64,000 bases of DNA from Pseudomaricurvus sp033283335 (GCA_033283335.1 JAWMQP010000001.1:186001-250000); one strand, 5' to 3'. Positions 42,471 to 51,628 are shown, counted from the stretch's first letter. The notes: a model not told the origin generated them from the letters alone. Numbers and translations are program-made.

Positions 42471-42761
42471 TCAATGCCGGCGCTGCGACTGTATTCGGAG
42501 CTTCCAGTTTTCAGGCAGGTTGTCGAGAATGTCCTGTTTGAAATCGCCTTTTATCATGCCCATTTCGCTGAAAGAGTTCTGTTCGTCCACTTCAAAGTAG
42601 ATAGTGCTTTCTTCGGGTGGATAGACTTTCAGGGTGGGAGATTGGCAGATAGGACGGTGCTGTTGGCACAGGTCTTTGAAGCGTAAATAGGCTTCTTCGT
42701 AGGAATCACCATCAAGAGTTAATTCGCACTCAGTGGTAAATCGAAACGTCATGGTGGGCAT
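42471..42761 (-). CDS. 96-aa protein, unknown function
   Basis: This is a small soluble alpha/beta protein beginning PTMTFRFTTECELTLDGDSYEEAYLRFKDLC, with alternating hydrophobic strands then helix and strand. The Asp/Glu-rich, Cys-containing sequence suggests a compact domain, but I do not recognise it. GGAG 7 nt before the ATG supports translation. It lies between the cyclase and Ppx/GppA genes on the same strand, with an 80-bp gap upstream. Confidence 0.65.
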   Translation of the reverse strand: MPTMTFRFTTECELTLDGDSYEEAYLRFKDLCQQHRPICQSPTLKVYPPEESTIYFEVDEQNSFSEMGMIKGDFKQDILDNLPENWKLRIQSQRRH

Positions 42762-42841
42762 GGCCGGGCTCCACTGCTATTGGGCGTTGGCGTAATTGCC
42801 TTAGGGGAAGTATAGCTAAAAGCCTGCAGTCCCCGCCGGAT

Positions 42842-43768
42842 TCACGTCAACATTTCCAGTAGCATGCCTTCTTTGATGCTGCCCTTGGATACCGTCAGGC
42901 TGTCCAGCGAAAAGACATCGAATATCGCTTGCATCAGGACAAGCCCTGCCGGCAGCACGTCATGTCGCATAGTTTCTGGGACACTGGCTGGCATACTGCC
43001 TTGATGCTTCACGGCCTGCAGCAGTTTTTCGAGATGATGCCGGTGGATGATGCTGGCAGATGTGTCCTGCTTGATCAGGTCCAATAGCACCCGCATTGTG
43101 CCCGAGGCGCCGAGGGCCATATCCCAGTGCTGGCGGTGGAAATGATAGCGCTGACTCAACAGTTGATCCTGGCAGTAGTGATAGGCCTGTTCCAGTTTGC
43201 GGGTCATGGAGTCTTGCGGGTCGGTAAAAAAGCGGTTGACCAGATCCACACATCCCAGAGAAAAGCTGTGGGACTTGTGCAGCTGTTTGCCCTTTCCCAA
43301 AATCAGCTCAGTGCTGGCGCCACCGATATCCACTACCAGAACACGGTCATTCGCCTGGCGAGCGGGAAGCGTAAACTGCACGCCGCGATAGGTCAGGTGC
43401 GCCTCCCGGTCGGCATTGATAACGTCCACGGCCTGCCCGAGCAGGGGGTGAGCCATGGCCAGGAATTCGTCCAGGTTGGTGCATTGCCTGAGAGCTTCAG
43501 TGCCGACAACACTCAGGCGCACTTCGGGATAAGCCTGCAGACGTTCGCCAAACCGTGTCAGGCAATTGCGGGCGCGTTGCAGGGCCTGGGGTGATAAGTT
43601 GCCCTGAGTATCCCGATCTCGTGCTAACTGCACCATTTCCTTGTGACGCTCTCTCTCCTCCAGAGACCCCGGTGTGTCGCCGTCCCATTGGCAAATCAGT
43701 AAATGAAAGCTGTTCGAACCCAGGTCCAGGGCCGCGACATAGTGGGAGGTTAAGGGTGTGGCAGTCAT
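42842..43768 (-). CDS. Ppx/GppA phosphatase family protein
   Basis: This 308-aa ASKHA-fold enzyme matches exopolyphosphatase/guanosine pentaphosphatase. The phosphate-1 motif is ALDLGSNSFHLLIC, then GTEALRQCTN, the catalytic-Glu region (NADREAHLTYRGV) and the phosphate-2 motif VVDIGGASTELILG. It has the N-terminal two domains only and lacks the HD-like C-terminal half of full Ppx. It either hydrolyses polyphosphate or converts pppGpp to ppGpp; sequence alone does not decide. Confidence 0.88.
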   Translation of the reverse strand: MTATPLTSHYVAALDLGSNSFHLLICQWDGDTPGSLEERERHKEMVQLARDRDTQGNLSPQALQRARNCLTRFGERLQAYPEVRLSVVGTEALRQCTNLDEFLAMAHPLLGQAVDVINADREAHLTYRGVQFTLPARQANDRVLVVDIGGASTELILGKGKQLHKSHSFSLGCVDLVNRFFTDPQDSMTRKLEQAYHYCQDQLLSQRYHFHRQHWDMALGASGTMRVLLDLIKQDTSASIIHRHHLEKLLQAVKHQGSMPASVPETMRHDVLPAGLVLMQAIFDVFSLDSLTVSKGSIKEGMLLEMLT

Positions 43769-43910
43769 ATAATTTGCTTCGGTATCGCCAGTGGTGCGTT
43801 TTGTGGGATGGGCAATGAGGCCGGTCTGGGATTAAAAAATCCAAAGGTGGATTGTAAAGCAAAGCCATGAAAAGTAACCTGCTGCTGGCTGAATCCATCT
43901 TGAGAGGTAG

Positions 43911-44549
43911 ATGCCCATGTTTACGAAAAAATCTGAGTTGCCGGCCCAGGAGGACGCACTGCCTGGGCGTGATGACGTGGTGCCATTGAGCAACAAGCAC
44001 ACGGTTCTGGGGACTTCCTTGCGACCACCGTTTCCCGACTCCCTGCAGCAGGCGGTGTTTGGGATGGGGTGTTTCTGGGGGGCGGAGCGGAAGTTCTGGC
44101 AAATGGACGGTGTTTATACCACTGCTGTGGGATACAGCGGTGGCTACACCGCCAACCCGACCTACGAAGAAGTCTGCAGCGGCATGACCGGGCATAACGA
44201 AGTGGTGTTGGTGGTGTTTGATCCAGACAAAATTACCTACAACCAACTGCTGGCCGCGTTCTGGGAGTCCCACAACCCCACCCAGGGCATGCGCCAGGGC
44301 AATGATCTGGGGACTCAATACCGCTCGGCCATTTACACCTTTTCAGAACAGCAGGCAGAGTTGGCGCAGACATCGCGGGACAGCTATGGTCAGGCGCTTC
44401 TAGAGCAGGGCATTGAGGATGCGATCACTACGGAAATCCAGCCGGTGTCTGAATTTTATTACGCCGAGGAATACCATCAACAATACCTGGATAAAAACCC
44501 GAATGGTTATTGCGGGTTGGGGGGAACCGGCGTGACTTGCGCTCTGTAG
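43911..44549 (+). CDS. msrA: Peptide methionine-S-sulfoxide reductase MsrA
   Basis: This 212-aa enzyme repairs oxidised methionine (S epimer). The catalytic Cys is C54 in FGMGCFWGAERKFW. Resolving cysteines are at the C-terminus (NGYCGLGG and TCAL). The blocks GYSGGYTANPTYEEVCSG, GHNEVV, QGNDLGTQYRSAIY and YAEEYHQQYLDKNP are all present. It is of the long E. coli type with an N-terminal extension (ALPGRDDVVPL). The start could be 43911 or the ATG at 43917, which is better spaced from GAGAGG. Confidence 0.94.
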   Translation: MPMFTKKSELPAQEDALPGRDDVVPLSNKHTVLGTSLRPPFPDSLQQAVFGMGCFWGAERKFWQMDGVYTTAVGYSGGYTANPTYEEVCSGMTGHNEVVLVVFDPDKITYNQLLAAFWESHNPTQGMRQGNDLGTQYRSAIYTFSEQQAELAQTSRDSYGQALLEQGIEDAITTEIQPVSEFYYAEEYHQQYLDKNPNGYCGLGGTGVTCAL

Positions 44550-44581
44550 TGGCAAAGTCAGGTCAGAGCGGCACAGTTGGG

Positions 44582-45445
44582 TCAGCGCAGACGCATCAAT
44601 CCCTCCTGGGTAACGGTGGCCACCAAATGCCCCTCGCGATTGTAAAACCGGCCTGTGTTGAGGCCGCGGCCGCCGGAAGCCACCGGCGCCTCCATGTGGT
44701 AGTAGAGCCAGTCGTCAATGCGGAAGGGGGCGTGTACCCACATGGCATGATCCAGGCTGGCCGCTTGCAGATTGGTCTGTTGGTAGATTACACCATGGGG
44801 CAGCAAGGCGGTGGACATCAAGCGAAAATCTGAGGCGTAGGCTAACAGGGCGTGATGGAGCGGCTGAGACGTCGGCAGTGGCTGTCGGGTTTTCAGCCAG
44901 AGACCCTGCACCGGTTCGTCCTTGCGGGAGCGCAGGAACGGAATCTCACCGGTACTGCGAGTTTCAAAGCAGCCGAACGCATCGGCGTGACTGGGGGCTT
45001 CCATATCGGGATGATGGTCGAGAAATTGTTGCAGTCGCTCCCGATCGGGCTGTAACTCCTCGGGGGCGGGGATCGTGGGCATGGCCATTTGATGCTCCAG
45101 GCCATCCTCATCTTCTTTAAATGAAATGGCTGTGTTGAAAATGGCCTTGCCGTTTTGTTTCGCCACTACTCGGCGAGTGGTGAAAGAGCCACCATCACGG
45201 ATGGGGTCCACCTCAAACAGGATCGGGCGGTTGATGTCGCCGGGGCGTAAAAAATATGCGTGTAGTGAGTGCATCAGGCGCTTTTCGGGCACCGTGCGTA
45301 TGGCGGCGTTGAGGGATTGAGCCAGTACCTGCCCACCAAAAACACGGGGTAGCTGGTTTTCCGCCGGTGTCACGCCGCGAAATAACAAGGTGTCCAGCTC
45401 TTCAACGTGGAGCAGGTTGCATAGTTTTTCAGTGGGGGTTGTCAA
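44582..45445 (-). CDS. tesB: Acyl-CoA thioesterase II (TesB)
   Basis: This 287-aa double-hotdog thioesterase hydrolyses medium- and long-chain acyl-CoA. Family blocks include FRGVTPAENQLPRVFGGQVLAQ, MHSLHAYFLRPGDINRPI, GGSFTTRRVVAKQNG and SLDHAMWVHAPFRIDDWLYYHMEAP. The catalytic D-T-Q set is consistent with these positions. The frame is open to 45793, but the extra residues are low-complexity nonsense overlapping the sulfurtransferase gene. The TTG at 45445 gives the family length and has GAGG 5 nt upstream. Confidence 0.9.
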   Translation of the reverse strand: MTTPTEKLCNLLHVEELDTLLFRGVTPAENQLPRVFGGQVLAQSLNAAIRTVPEKRLMHSLHAYFLRPGDINRPILFEVDPIRDGGSFTTRRVVAKQNGKAIFNTAISFKEDEDGLEHQMAMPTIPAPEELQPDRERLQQFLDHHPDMEAPSHADAFGCFETRSTGEIPFLRSRKDEPVQGLWLKTRQPLPTSQPLHHALLAYASDFRLMSTALLPHGVIYQQTNLQAASLDHAMWVHAPFRIDDWLYYHMEAPVASGGRGLNTGRFYNREGHLVATVTQEGLMRLR

Positions 45446-45476
45446 AGGTAACCTCAATACTTCCAAAGTTTTTGAA

Positions 45477-46358
45477 TCAGTCGCCAACAGCGACCGGGTG
45501 TTCGCTGTAGCTGCACCAGTCACTCCAGCTGCCCGGGTAGAGGTTGGCCTGTTTGCCAGCCAAATGCAGTGACAGCAGGTTGACGCAGGCGGTAACGCCG
45601 GAGCCGCAATAGACCACGGCTTGATCATTTTCAACGGCTTGCCAGCGCTGGCGATGAAATTCCTGTGGCTTAATATAGCCCTGATCGTCGGTGATTTCTG
45701 TCCAGGGTTTGTTGACCGCTCCCGGTATGTGGCCCGCCACGGGATCAATCGGTTCCACTTCTCCGCGGAAACGGGCTGGTTCTCGGCTGTCAATCAACCA
45801 CGGGGAGTTGTGTTGTCCTGACTGTTCGATCAGTTGTTTCAGGCGTGACACGGACACCTGGGGGCAAGCCTGAAAATCGACAATACCGTTCCTGAGAAGC
45901 GCGCTTGAGCCAGCGGTGTCCGTCGTCGGTGGCAGAGGCGGGGTGCGACGGTCCCGTGGGCGATTGGCCGCCAGCCACGCCTGATAGCCGCCGTTGAGTA
46001 TCCGCACATTGTCGATACCTGCCGCTTTCAGCAGCCACCAGGCACGCGCTGCAAAGGCCATTTTTTGATCGTCATAAACCACCACTTGGGTAAACTTGTG
46101 AATGTGCCACTGCTGCAATTGGCGGGTGAAAGCCTGCCAGTCGGGAAGCGGGTGGCGACCACCGTGTTGCTGAGCCGGGCCGGACAGGTGGCTTTCGAGG
46201 TGACAGTAGTGAGCGCCTGGGATGTGACCTTCACGATACTGGCGTTGGCCTTCGTCGACATCGGCCAGGGAAAATCGGCAATCCAGCAGCACCAATTTGC
46301 TTGGCGAATGGATAAGATCGTTTACTTCGATAATACAGTCGGACATGTCAGTGCTCAT
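45477..46358 (-). CDS. sseA: Thiosulfate/3-mercaptopyruvate sulfurtransferase
   Basis: This 293-aa protein has two rhodanese domains. The N-terminal one (residues 1 to about 135, VLLDCRFSL, EGHIPGAHYCH) is inactive. The C-terminal one has the active cysteine C251 in VVYCGSGVTACVN. The six-residue loop CGSGVT is of the mercaptopyruvate sulfurtransferase type (CGxGVT), unlike the thiosulfate type CRxGxx. It precedes tesB on the same strand by 31 bp. The substrate call is from the loop alone. Confidence 0.85.
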   Translation of the reverse strand: MSTDMSDCIIEVNDLIHSPSKLVLLDCRFSLADVDEGQRQYREGHIPGAHYCHLESHLSGPAQQHGGRHPLPDWQAFTRQLQQWHIHKFTQVVVYDDQKMAFAARAWWLLKAAGIDNVRILNGGYQAWLAANRPRDRRTPPLPPTTDTAGSSALLRNGIVDFQACPQVSVSRLKQLIEQSGQHNSPWLIDSREPARFRGEVEPIDPVAGHIPGAVNKPWTEITDDQGYIKPQEFHRQRWQAVENDQAVVYCGSGVTACVNLLSLHLAGKQANLYPGSWSDWCSYSEHPVAVGD

Positions 46359-46411
46359 TCCCTGGTCACTCGTGATTTGATGAATCGGTCAGTTGCTGTC
46401 GGTCGAAATCT

Positions 46412-47209
46412 CTAATGGTATCCGGTGTTGCCTTGCAGCCAGTCCTGCTGCAGCCACTGCAGCGTATCCTGGGTCTTGCCTGTGGGTTTATATTCGGCCC
46501 CAATCCACTGGCGGTAGTCAAGTTTGTGGAGCGTGGCGAACAACTCTTGCCAGCGGATATCACCGCTGCCAGGTTGGTGTCGGTTGGGTGTGTCGGCAAT
46601 TTGCATATGCCCGACCTGGTGAATCAGCTCAGGCAGTTGCGCTGTGACGGGTTCGCCCATGCGCGCCATATGATACACATCGTATTGCATGGCGACATTG
46701 GTGTGATTGAGGTCGAGGATCACCTGTTGCATATGCGCCGTGGAGTGAATCAGAAAGCCGGGCATGTCGTGGGTGTTGATGGCCTCAAACACGGCTTTGA
46801 CGCCAATCTCCCGAAGCTGGTCGGCGGCATAATCGAGGTTACCCAGAAAAGTGTCGTAATCCCGCCGCCAGTGTTGCGAGGATTCACTGCGGCCGGCCAG
46901 GACGTTCACGCAGTCTACGTTGAGGGCCTGAGCGTAAACCAGGCATTGATCAATGGCGCGTTTAAAGGCATCGCGCTGTCGATATTGGCAGGCCAGTCCA
47001 AGCCCGCCGCTCATCAGGTCGCCAGCGGGCACATTGATCAATACCACCGGCAGATCACTCTGTTGGCCTGCATCAATCAGTTCGATCAGTGGGGTGTCGT
47101 AGGGAAACTGGATTTCAACACCGACAAAGCCACTGTCCCGGGCGGCCAGGAAGCGGTCCGGCAATGAGTATTCGGTAAACAGTAACGACAAGTTGGCGCA
47201 AATTTTCAT
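46412..47209 (-). CDS. Hydroxypyruvate isomerase family protein
   Basis: This 265-aa TIM-barrel protein belongs to the xylose-isomerase-like group. It has the Hyi/OtnI signature pieces (ICANLSLLFTEYSLPDRFLAARDSGFVGVEIQFPYD; VNVLAGR; FEAINTHDMPGFLIHST; VAMQYDVYHMARMGE; HMQIADTPNRHQPGSGDI; WIGAEYKPTG). These contain the usual metal ligands (E, D, H, E). It would interconvert hydroxypyruvate and tartronate semialdehyde or a related sugar acid. No glyoxylate carboligase or tartronate reductase gene is nearby. The ATG at 47209 matches the family start. Confidence 0.82.
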   Translation of the reverse strand: MKICANLSLLFTEYSLPDRFLAARDSGFVGVEIQFPYDTPLIELIDAGQQSDLPVVLINVPAGDLMSGGLGLACQYRQRDAFKRAIDQCLVYAQALNVDCVNVLAGRSESSQHWRRDYDTFLGNLDYAADQLREIGVKAVFEAINTHDMPGFLIHSTAHMQQVILDLNHTNVAMQYDVYHMARMGEPVTAQLPELIHQVGHMQIADTPNRHQPGSGDIRWQELFATLHKLDYRQWIGAEYKPTGKTQDTLQWLQQDWLQGNTGYH

Positions 47210-47252
47210 TTTTGAACGGGTCGATGGTGGTTCTTGGCGCATAATACATTAT

Positions 47253-47549
47253 TTATTGCGGTGGTGGCTTACCCTGCAGCTCATAGGCAAATGCAATGAT
47301 ATGAGCGACAGCAACATACAGGGCTTCAGGAATCTCCTCGCCCAGTTCCAGTTGAATCAACAAATCAACCAGGGCGGCATTGTCGCACAGGGGAATATCG
47401 AACTCCCGCGCCAACGCCATGATGGCTTGCGCCTCAGTGCCTATGCCCCTGGCGCTGACTCGGGGGGCGTTTTCGCCGTCATAAAACAGGGCAACGGCCT
47501 TTTGCAGTTGTTGGTCGCTTATGTCTTGAGGTGTGGACTGATCGTTCAT
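47253..47549 (-). CDS. FlhB C-terminal-domain-like protein
   Basis: This 98-aa protein is similar to the cytoplasmic switch domain of FlhB/YscU export-gate proteins (AVALFYDGENAPRVSARGIGTEAQAIMALAREFDIPL, VDLLIQLELGEEIPEALYVAVAHIIAFAYEL). It lacks the membrane part and lacks the self-cleaving NPTH motif. It starts at 47549 in an ATGA overlap with the FliK-like gene, so the two are translationally coupled. Short FlhB-like proteins paired with FliK-like genes occur in other proteobacteria; their role in flagellar export is unsettled. Confidence 0.82.
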   Translation of the reverse strand: MNDQSTPQDISDQQLQKAVALFYDGENAPRVSARGIGTEAQAIMALAREFDIPLCDNAALVDLLIQLELGEEIPEALYVAVAHIIAFAYELQGKPPPQ

Positions 47550-49063
47550 GCCTGGGTATCCACCAGAGCATAGCTTAAGCGCGTCGCCGCTTCTGGCGGG
47601 CGTCCCAGCAGGCATTCGATAGAGCGGACCTGGCAGCCATCCTTTGCCAGTTTTGTCGCTAACTGGTCCAGGGATGCGCGGGTCCTGGCATAGGTGGCAG
47701 GATCTTCAAGCCACAGGCTGGCACTTAGGGCTGCGCCACACACGGTCATATGGGCGTTGAAAGAGCCGGCATCCGGCAATTCAAAGGCCAGCTTTACTTT
47801 CCATTGCCGGACTTGTTCGCTGGTCTTCTCGGGGTCGTCCGGGTACTGGGTAAGCCAGTCTTCTTCAATTTTGAGCGTCATTTGCTGTAATTCGTGGCCG
47901 TAGCGGATGGGAATCTCCAAGTCCAAATGGGCTGTCTGAGCTGAAGTCTCCAGAGCGTGTTGCAGAGACTGCAGCTGGCACAGCTGCAGGCTGTCGAGGG
48001 ACCTTGATACGGCAGAGTGCAACAGCGCTAACCATTGCTGAACCCTGATGTCCGGCGGGCGTCCCGTATTCTGGTGTGATTGCTTAAGTTGTTTCAGCAG
48101 TGGCGCCAGAGTGGTCGTGATTGCAGGGTCCGTGGAGGGGGGGGCGTGCATGCTCTGCTTGAGCTGCTGCAGGGTATGCAGCAAAGCCGCTTTCAAATCC
48201 TGTTGCAGTAGCTTTGGTCGGTGAGCCGGATCTGGCAGGTTGGTTGCCTTGGCCAGCTTGCTCTCCAGCAGCAGACCGCTGTTTAGCAGCGCAGACTTCA
48301 ATTGCCCTGGCTGGGAGAGCTGGTCGGGACTTCGCAACATGGTCGCCAGGTGCCTCAGGCTGTCTTGCAGAGTCAGCGGAAATTGATGCTTTAAGCCGAT
48401 GTTTGCCGGGGTCTGCAGCCATTGCGAGAAACGTCGGATGCCGAGCAAGTTGTCGCTCAAATCGGTCTGTCCCTGATTGCAGGGCGACGGCGGGTAGCCC
48501 TGATTTGCCGCAGCTGTCGCCTGAAGACTCGCTCGATGCGTTGCGGCTGTGGGGGTGCGGGGCAGCTGATCGCGCAGGGCTGCCAGCAGGGTTTGTTTCT
48601 GGGCTGGAGTCAGCAGGCCCTGGGGTTCATTGGTGTTCTTGGCCTGTGGCCCGGGGGTGGTTGTAGCGGTAAAAAAGCCGTCCTGGCCAAGTTGCAGGAC
48701 AAAGCTCTGCTGCGGCTTTAAGGGTTTATCCGTGTACACCAGCAGGCTTTGGCCCCTGACGTTCAGTTCTGCCAGTGACAATTTGGGCGCGAGCACCAGC
48801 TGTTGCTGGGCTGTAGGGTTGCGAGGGGCGCTGTTAGACACCGTATCGGTGACAGGGGTAGTAAACTGAAGCAGTCGTGAGCGCAATTGCGGGTCGACCT
48901 GGCGCACCGTTTTAACCAGCGCCTCGACCGTCTCTCCGGCTTTGAGATTCAAGGCTTTGAGGGCTGCCTGCAGGGTGTCCTGGCGCTGGTTCACCAGTTG
49001 GTTTACGGGGTTCTGATTCCCGCGCGGGGCTAACTGACTGCTTACCGGTAGGTCAATGGCCAT
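47546..49063 (-). CDS. FliK-like hook-length control protein
   Basis: This 505-aa, Gln/Leu/Pro-rich protein has a poorly conserved N-terminal two-thirds. The C-terminal domain (about 370-470) resembles the FliK hook-length domain (LDLEIPIRYGHELQQMTLKIEEDW, VKLAFELPDAGSFNAHMTVCGAALSASLWLEDP). The start is either the TTG at 49081 or, preferred, the ATG at 49063. It is divergent from ccmA by about 170 bp. No flagellar structural genes are in the window, so it may be a FliK paralogue or tied to a distant flagellar locus. Confidence 0.72.
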   Translation of the reverse strand: MAIDLPVSSQLAPRGNQNPVNQLVNQRQDTLQAALKALNLKAGETVEALVKTVRQVDPQLRSRLLQFTTPVTDTVSNSAPRNPTAQQQLVLAPKLSLAELNVRGQSLLVYTDKPLKPQQSFVLQLGQDGFFTATTTPGPQAKNTNEPQGLLTPAQKQTLLAALRDQLPRTPTAATHRASLQATAAANQGYPPSPCNQGQTDLSDNLLGIRRFSQWLQTPANIGLKHQFPLTLQDSLRHLATMLRSPDQLSQPGQLKSALLNSGLLLESKLAKATNLPDPAHRPKLLQQDLKAALLHTLQQLKQSMHAPPSTDPAITTTLAPLLKQLKQSHQNTGRPPDIRVQQWLALLHSAVSRSLDSLQLCQLQSLQHALETSAQTAHLDLEIPIRYGHELQQMTLKIEEDWLTQYPDDPEKTSEQVRQWKVKLAFELPDAGSFNAHMTVCGAALSASLWLEDPATYARTRASLDQLATKLAKDGCQVRSIECLLGRPPEAATRLSYALVDTQA

Positions 49064-49232
49064 CTGAAGGTAAAATCCCAATGAAATTTATGTGTTTTGC
49101 CAGTAAAATGGCCGGTTATCTTAACGCATTGATTTTACTTAACTTTGCTTTACTTTTCGGGGCTTGCGGTCGACCCGTCAGCAACGGCGTTTTAAGCTAT
49201 CGGCCGCTTTTGACAAGCGTACAGGGTTATTT

Positions 49233-49871
49233 ATGGAACAGCCTCTGTTGGAGTTGACAGACCTTCGTTGTGAGCGCGATGAACGAGTGCTGTTTGAACA
49301 CCTGAGCTTGACGGTGAACGCGGGTGACGTGGTGCAGATTGAAGGCCCCAACGGCAGCGGCAAAACCTCGCTGCTGCGGATTTTGAGCACCACATCGGCG
49401 GATTATACGGGCGAAATTCTCTGGCAAGGGGCACCGGTCAAAAGCAACCGGGTTGATTATTTGAATCAATTGCTGTTTGTTGGGCATTTGCCCGGCGTAA
49501 AAAAAGCCCTCACACCCAGGGAAAATCTTAACTGGTTTTGCGGTCTGAATCAGGGGCACCAACGCACCAGCATTGAAAACGCGCTGGACGAAGTGGGACT
49601 GTTTGGTTTCGAGGACGTACCCTGCCACCATCTGTCGGCCGGGCAGCTGCGGCGGGTGGCGCTGGCAAGATTGTTTCTGACGCCAGCGCGGGTGTGGATC
49701 CTGGATGAGCCTTTTACCGCAATCGATAAGCAGGGCGTCAAAAACCTGGAGCGACTGATGGCGGAACATGCGGCCGGCGGTGGTTGCGTGCTCTTGACCA
49801 CCCACCAGGATATGAATCTGCAGCGGGTTCGCAAAGTACAGTTACAGGATTACCGGGGGGCGCTGCAATGA
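49233..49871 (+). CDS. ccmA: Cytochrome c biogenesis ATPase CcmA
   Basis: This 212-aa ABC ATPase of the CcmABCD complex releases holo-CcmE. Walker A is EGPNGSGKTSLLRIL, the signature is HLSAGQLRRVALARLFL, and Walker B is VWILDEPFTAIDKQG. The ATG at 49233 has AGGG 7 nt upstream; the longer frame from 49164 adds a basic segment not found in the family. It is first of seven tightly packed ccm genes, with its stop overlapping ccmB as ATGA. Confidence 0.93.
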   Translation: MEQPLLELTDLRCERDERVLFEHLSLTVNAGDVVQIEGPNGSGKTSLLRILSTTSADYTGEILWQGAPVKSNRVDYLNQLLFVGHLPGVKKALTPRENLNWFCGLNQGHQRTSIENALDEVGLFGFEDVPCHHLSAGQLRRVALARLFLTPARVWILDEPFTAIDKQGVKNLERLMAEHAAGGGCVLLTTHQDMNLQRVRKVQLQDYRGALQ

Positions 49872-50593
49872 CGGTATTTGAACAACAACAGTTCGCTACC
49901 GCAGCGCCGCAGGTGCCAGGTGTTGGTGCGGGGTTTATGGCCACCCTGCGCCGGGATCTGCTGGTAGCGTTTCGTCACCGTGGCGAGATGGCCAACCCGA
50001 TCATGTTTTTATTGATGGTCATAACCATGGTGCCGCTGGGCATCAGCCCGGAAAGTGCTGTGCTGGCGACCCTGGCGCCGGGGATGATCTGGGTGGTGGC
50101 GCTGCTGGCAACCTTATTGTCCCTCGACGGTTTGTTCCGCAGTGATTATGAGGATGGCAGCCTGGAGCAGTTGTTGATGTCACCGCAACCGCTGTTTTTT
50201 CAGGTGCTGGCGAAGGTGTTGGTGCACTGGCTGGTAACCGGCTTGCCGCTCACCCTGATGTCGCCGCTGATGGGGGTGATGTTATCGCTGCCGGCGGCGG
50301 GTTACTGGCCGCTGATGGGCTCTCTGCTGCTGGGTACAGCCAGTTTGAGTTTGATCGGTGCCATTGGTGCGGCCCTGACGGTCGCGCTGCGCAAGGGGGG
50401 ATTATTGATTTCCCTCATTATTATGCCACTGTACGTACCCGTACTGATCTTCGGTTCCAGTGCGGTGGGAAGCGCCATTGATGGTTTTCCCATGGGAGGA
50501 CAGATGGCGATTTTGGGGGCCTTTTTGGCCCTGGCTGTGATTCTGGCGCCACTGGCCGCCGCTGGAGCACTGCGAATCAGTGTGAATGGCTAA
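49868..50593 (+). CDS. ccmB: Haem exporter membrane subunit CcmB
   Basis: This 241-aa membrane subunit has six TM helices. Family landmarks are LRRDLLVAFRHRGEMANPIMFLLMVITMVPLGI, DGLFRSDYEDGSLEQLLMSP and RKGGLLISLIIMPLYVPVLIFGSSAV. It begins in an ATGA overlap with ccmA and ends 8 bp inside the ccmC frame. With CcmA, CcmC and CcmD it handles haem loaded on CcmE. Confidence 0.93.
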   Translation: MTVFEQQQFATAAPQVPGVGAGFMATLRRDLLVAFRHRGEMANPIMFLLMVITMVPLGISPESAVLATLAPGMIWVVALLATLLSLDGLFRSDYEDGSLEQLLMSPQPLFFQVLAKVLVHWLVTGLPLTLMSPLMGVMLSLPAAGYWPLMGSLLLGTASLSLIGAIGAALTVALRKGGLLISLIIMPLYVPVLIFGSSAVGSAIDGFPMGGQMAILGAFLALAVILAPLAAAGALRISVNG

Positions 50594-51410
50594 GGGAATT
50601 GATACTGACAATGAAAGATTACAAGCGAGGCGAGAGATAAACGTGGGTTGGCAATGGTTTCATCGACTGGGATCGCCGCGCTGGTTTTACGAGAAAACCA
50701 GTGCCTGGATTCCCTGGCTGGCGGTATTGAGTGCGGCGCTTTTGATTACTGGTGCCGTGTGGGGGCTGGCGTTTGCCCCGGCGGACATGAAGCAGGGTAA
50801 CAGCTACCGCATTATCTATCTGCATGTGCCGGCGGCATTTTTGGCACTGGCCGGCTACTACATCATGGCTGTCAGCGGTGCAATCGGTCTGATCTGGAAA
50901 ATGAAACTGGCGGATATGGTGATGAAATGCGCCGCGCCCATTGGTGCGGTGCTGACGTTCGTGGCTCTGTTCACCGGAGCGGTATGGGGTAAGCCCACCT
51001 GGGGTACCTGGTGGGTATGGGATGCCCGTATTACCTCCATGCTGATCCTGTTCTTTTTGTACTTGGGAGTGATTGCCCTGCAAGAGGCGTATCAACATCA
51101 GGACACGGCCAATAAGGCCAGTGCTATTCTGGCGCTGGTCGGGACGGTCAACATTCCCATTATCTACAAGTCTGTTGACTGGTGGTACACCCTGCATCAG
51201 CCGGCTACTATCAAGTTTACCTCCGAGTCCACCATCCACCCCTCGATGCTGTACCCCTTGCTGGTGATGGTGATTGGCTTTTATGTCTTTTATGCCCTGG
51301 TTCTGCTGCTGCGGACGCGTACCGAAATCCTGGCGCGGGAAAAGAAAACCCGCTGGGTGCGTGAGTTGGCCGTGAACAACGGCGCAAGCAACGAGAGGGG
51401 GCAAGCATGA
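50586..51410 (+). CDS. ccmC: Haem lyase/transfer protein CcmC
   Basis: CcmC attaches haem to CcmE. It has six TM helices and the periplasmic tryptophan-rich WWD segment WGKPTWGTWWVWDARITS. Conserved histidines flank it (IYLHVPAAF and WWYTLHQPA). Start options are the ATG at 50586, giving 274 aa and overlapping ccmB, or a GTG at 50643 that fits the family N-terminus (VGWQWFHRLGSP). I list the longer one. The stop overlaps ccmD as ATGA. Confidence 0.93.
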   Translation: MAKGIDTDNERLQARREINVGWQWFHRLGSPRWFYEKTSAWIPWLAVLSAALLITGAVWGLAFAPADMKQGNSYRIIYLHVPAAFLALAGYYIMAVSGAIGLIWKMKLADMVMKCAAPIGAVLTFVALFTGAVWGKPTWGTWWVWDARITSMLILFFLYLGVIALQEAYQHQDTANKASAILALVGTVNIPIIYKSVDWWYTLHQPATIKFTSESTIHPSMLYPLLVMVIGFYVFYALVLLLRTRTEILAREKKTRWVRELAVNNGASNERGQA

Positions 51411-51628
51411 AGTTTCAGTTCGAGAATCTGACCGATTTTTTACAGATGTCCGGCCATGGGCCTTACGTCTGGGCCTGTTACGCCCTGACGGCCGCCTGCC
51501 TGATCTATCTGTGCGTGTCACCGTTGAGCAAACGGCGCAAATTGATGGCCGAGTTAAAACGCCAGGCGCGGATTACGGAGCACGAACTGCGGCAGCAGAC
51601 GGCCCAGAGTCAATCGGTAAAAAATTGA
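51407..51628 (+). CDS. ccmD: Haem exporter accessory protein CcmD
   Basis: This 73-aa protein has the standard CcmD shape. A short N-terminus with FLQMSGHGPYVWACYALTAACLIYLC forms one TM helix. A basic cytoplasmic tail (SKRRKLMAELKRQARI) follows. It helps release haem-loaded CcmE from CcmABC. Start and stop positions show coupling to ccmC. Confidence 0.9.
   Translation: MKFQFENLTDFLQMSGHGPYVWACYALTAACLIYLCVSPLSKRRKLMAELKRQARITEHELRQQTAQSQSVKN

Noticed and set aside
45446..45793. 116-residue N-terminal extension of the TesB frame
   Set aside because: It is low-complexity and non-homologous, overlaps the sulfurtransferase gene, and a well-placed TTG start gives the exact family length.
47546..49063. 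Complete flagellar locus around the FliK-like gene
   Set aside because: No hook, basal-body or other export genes are present. The neighbours are ccm and metabolic genes.
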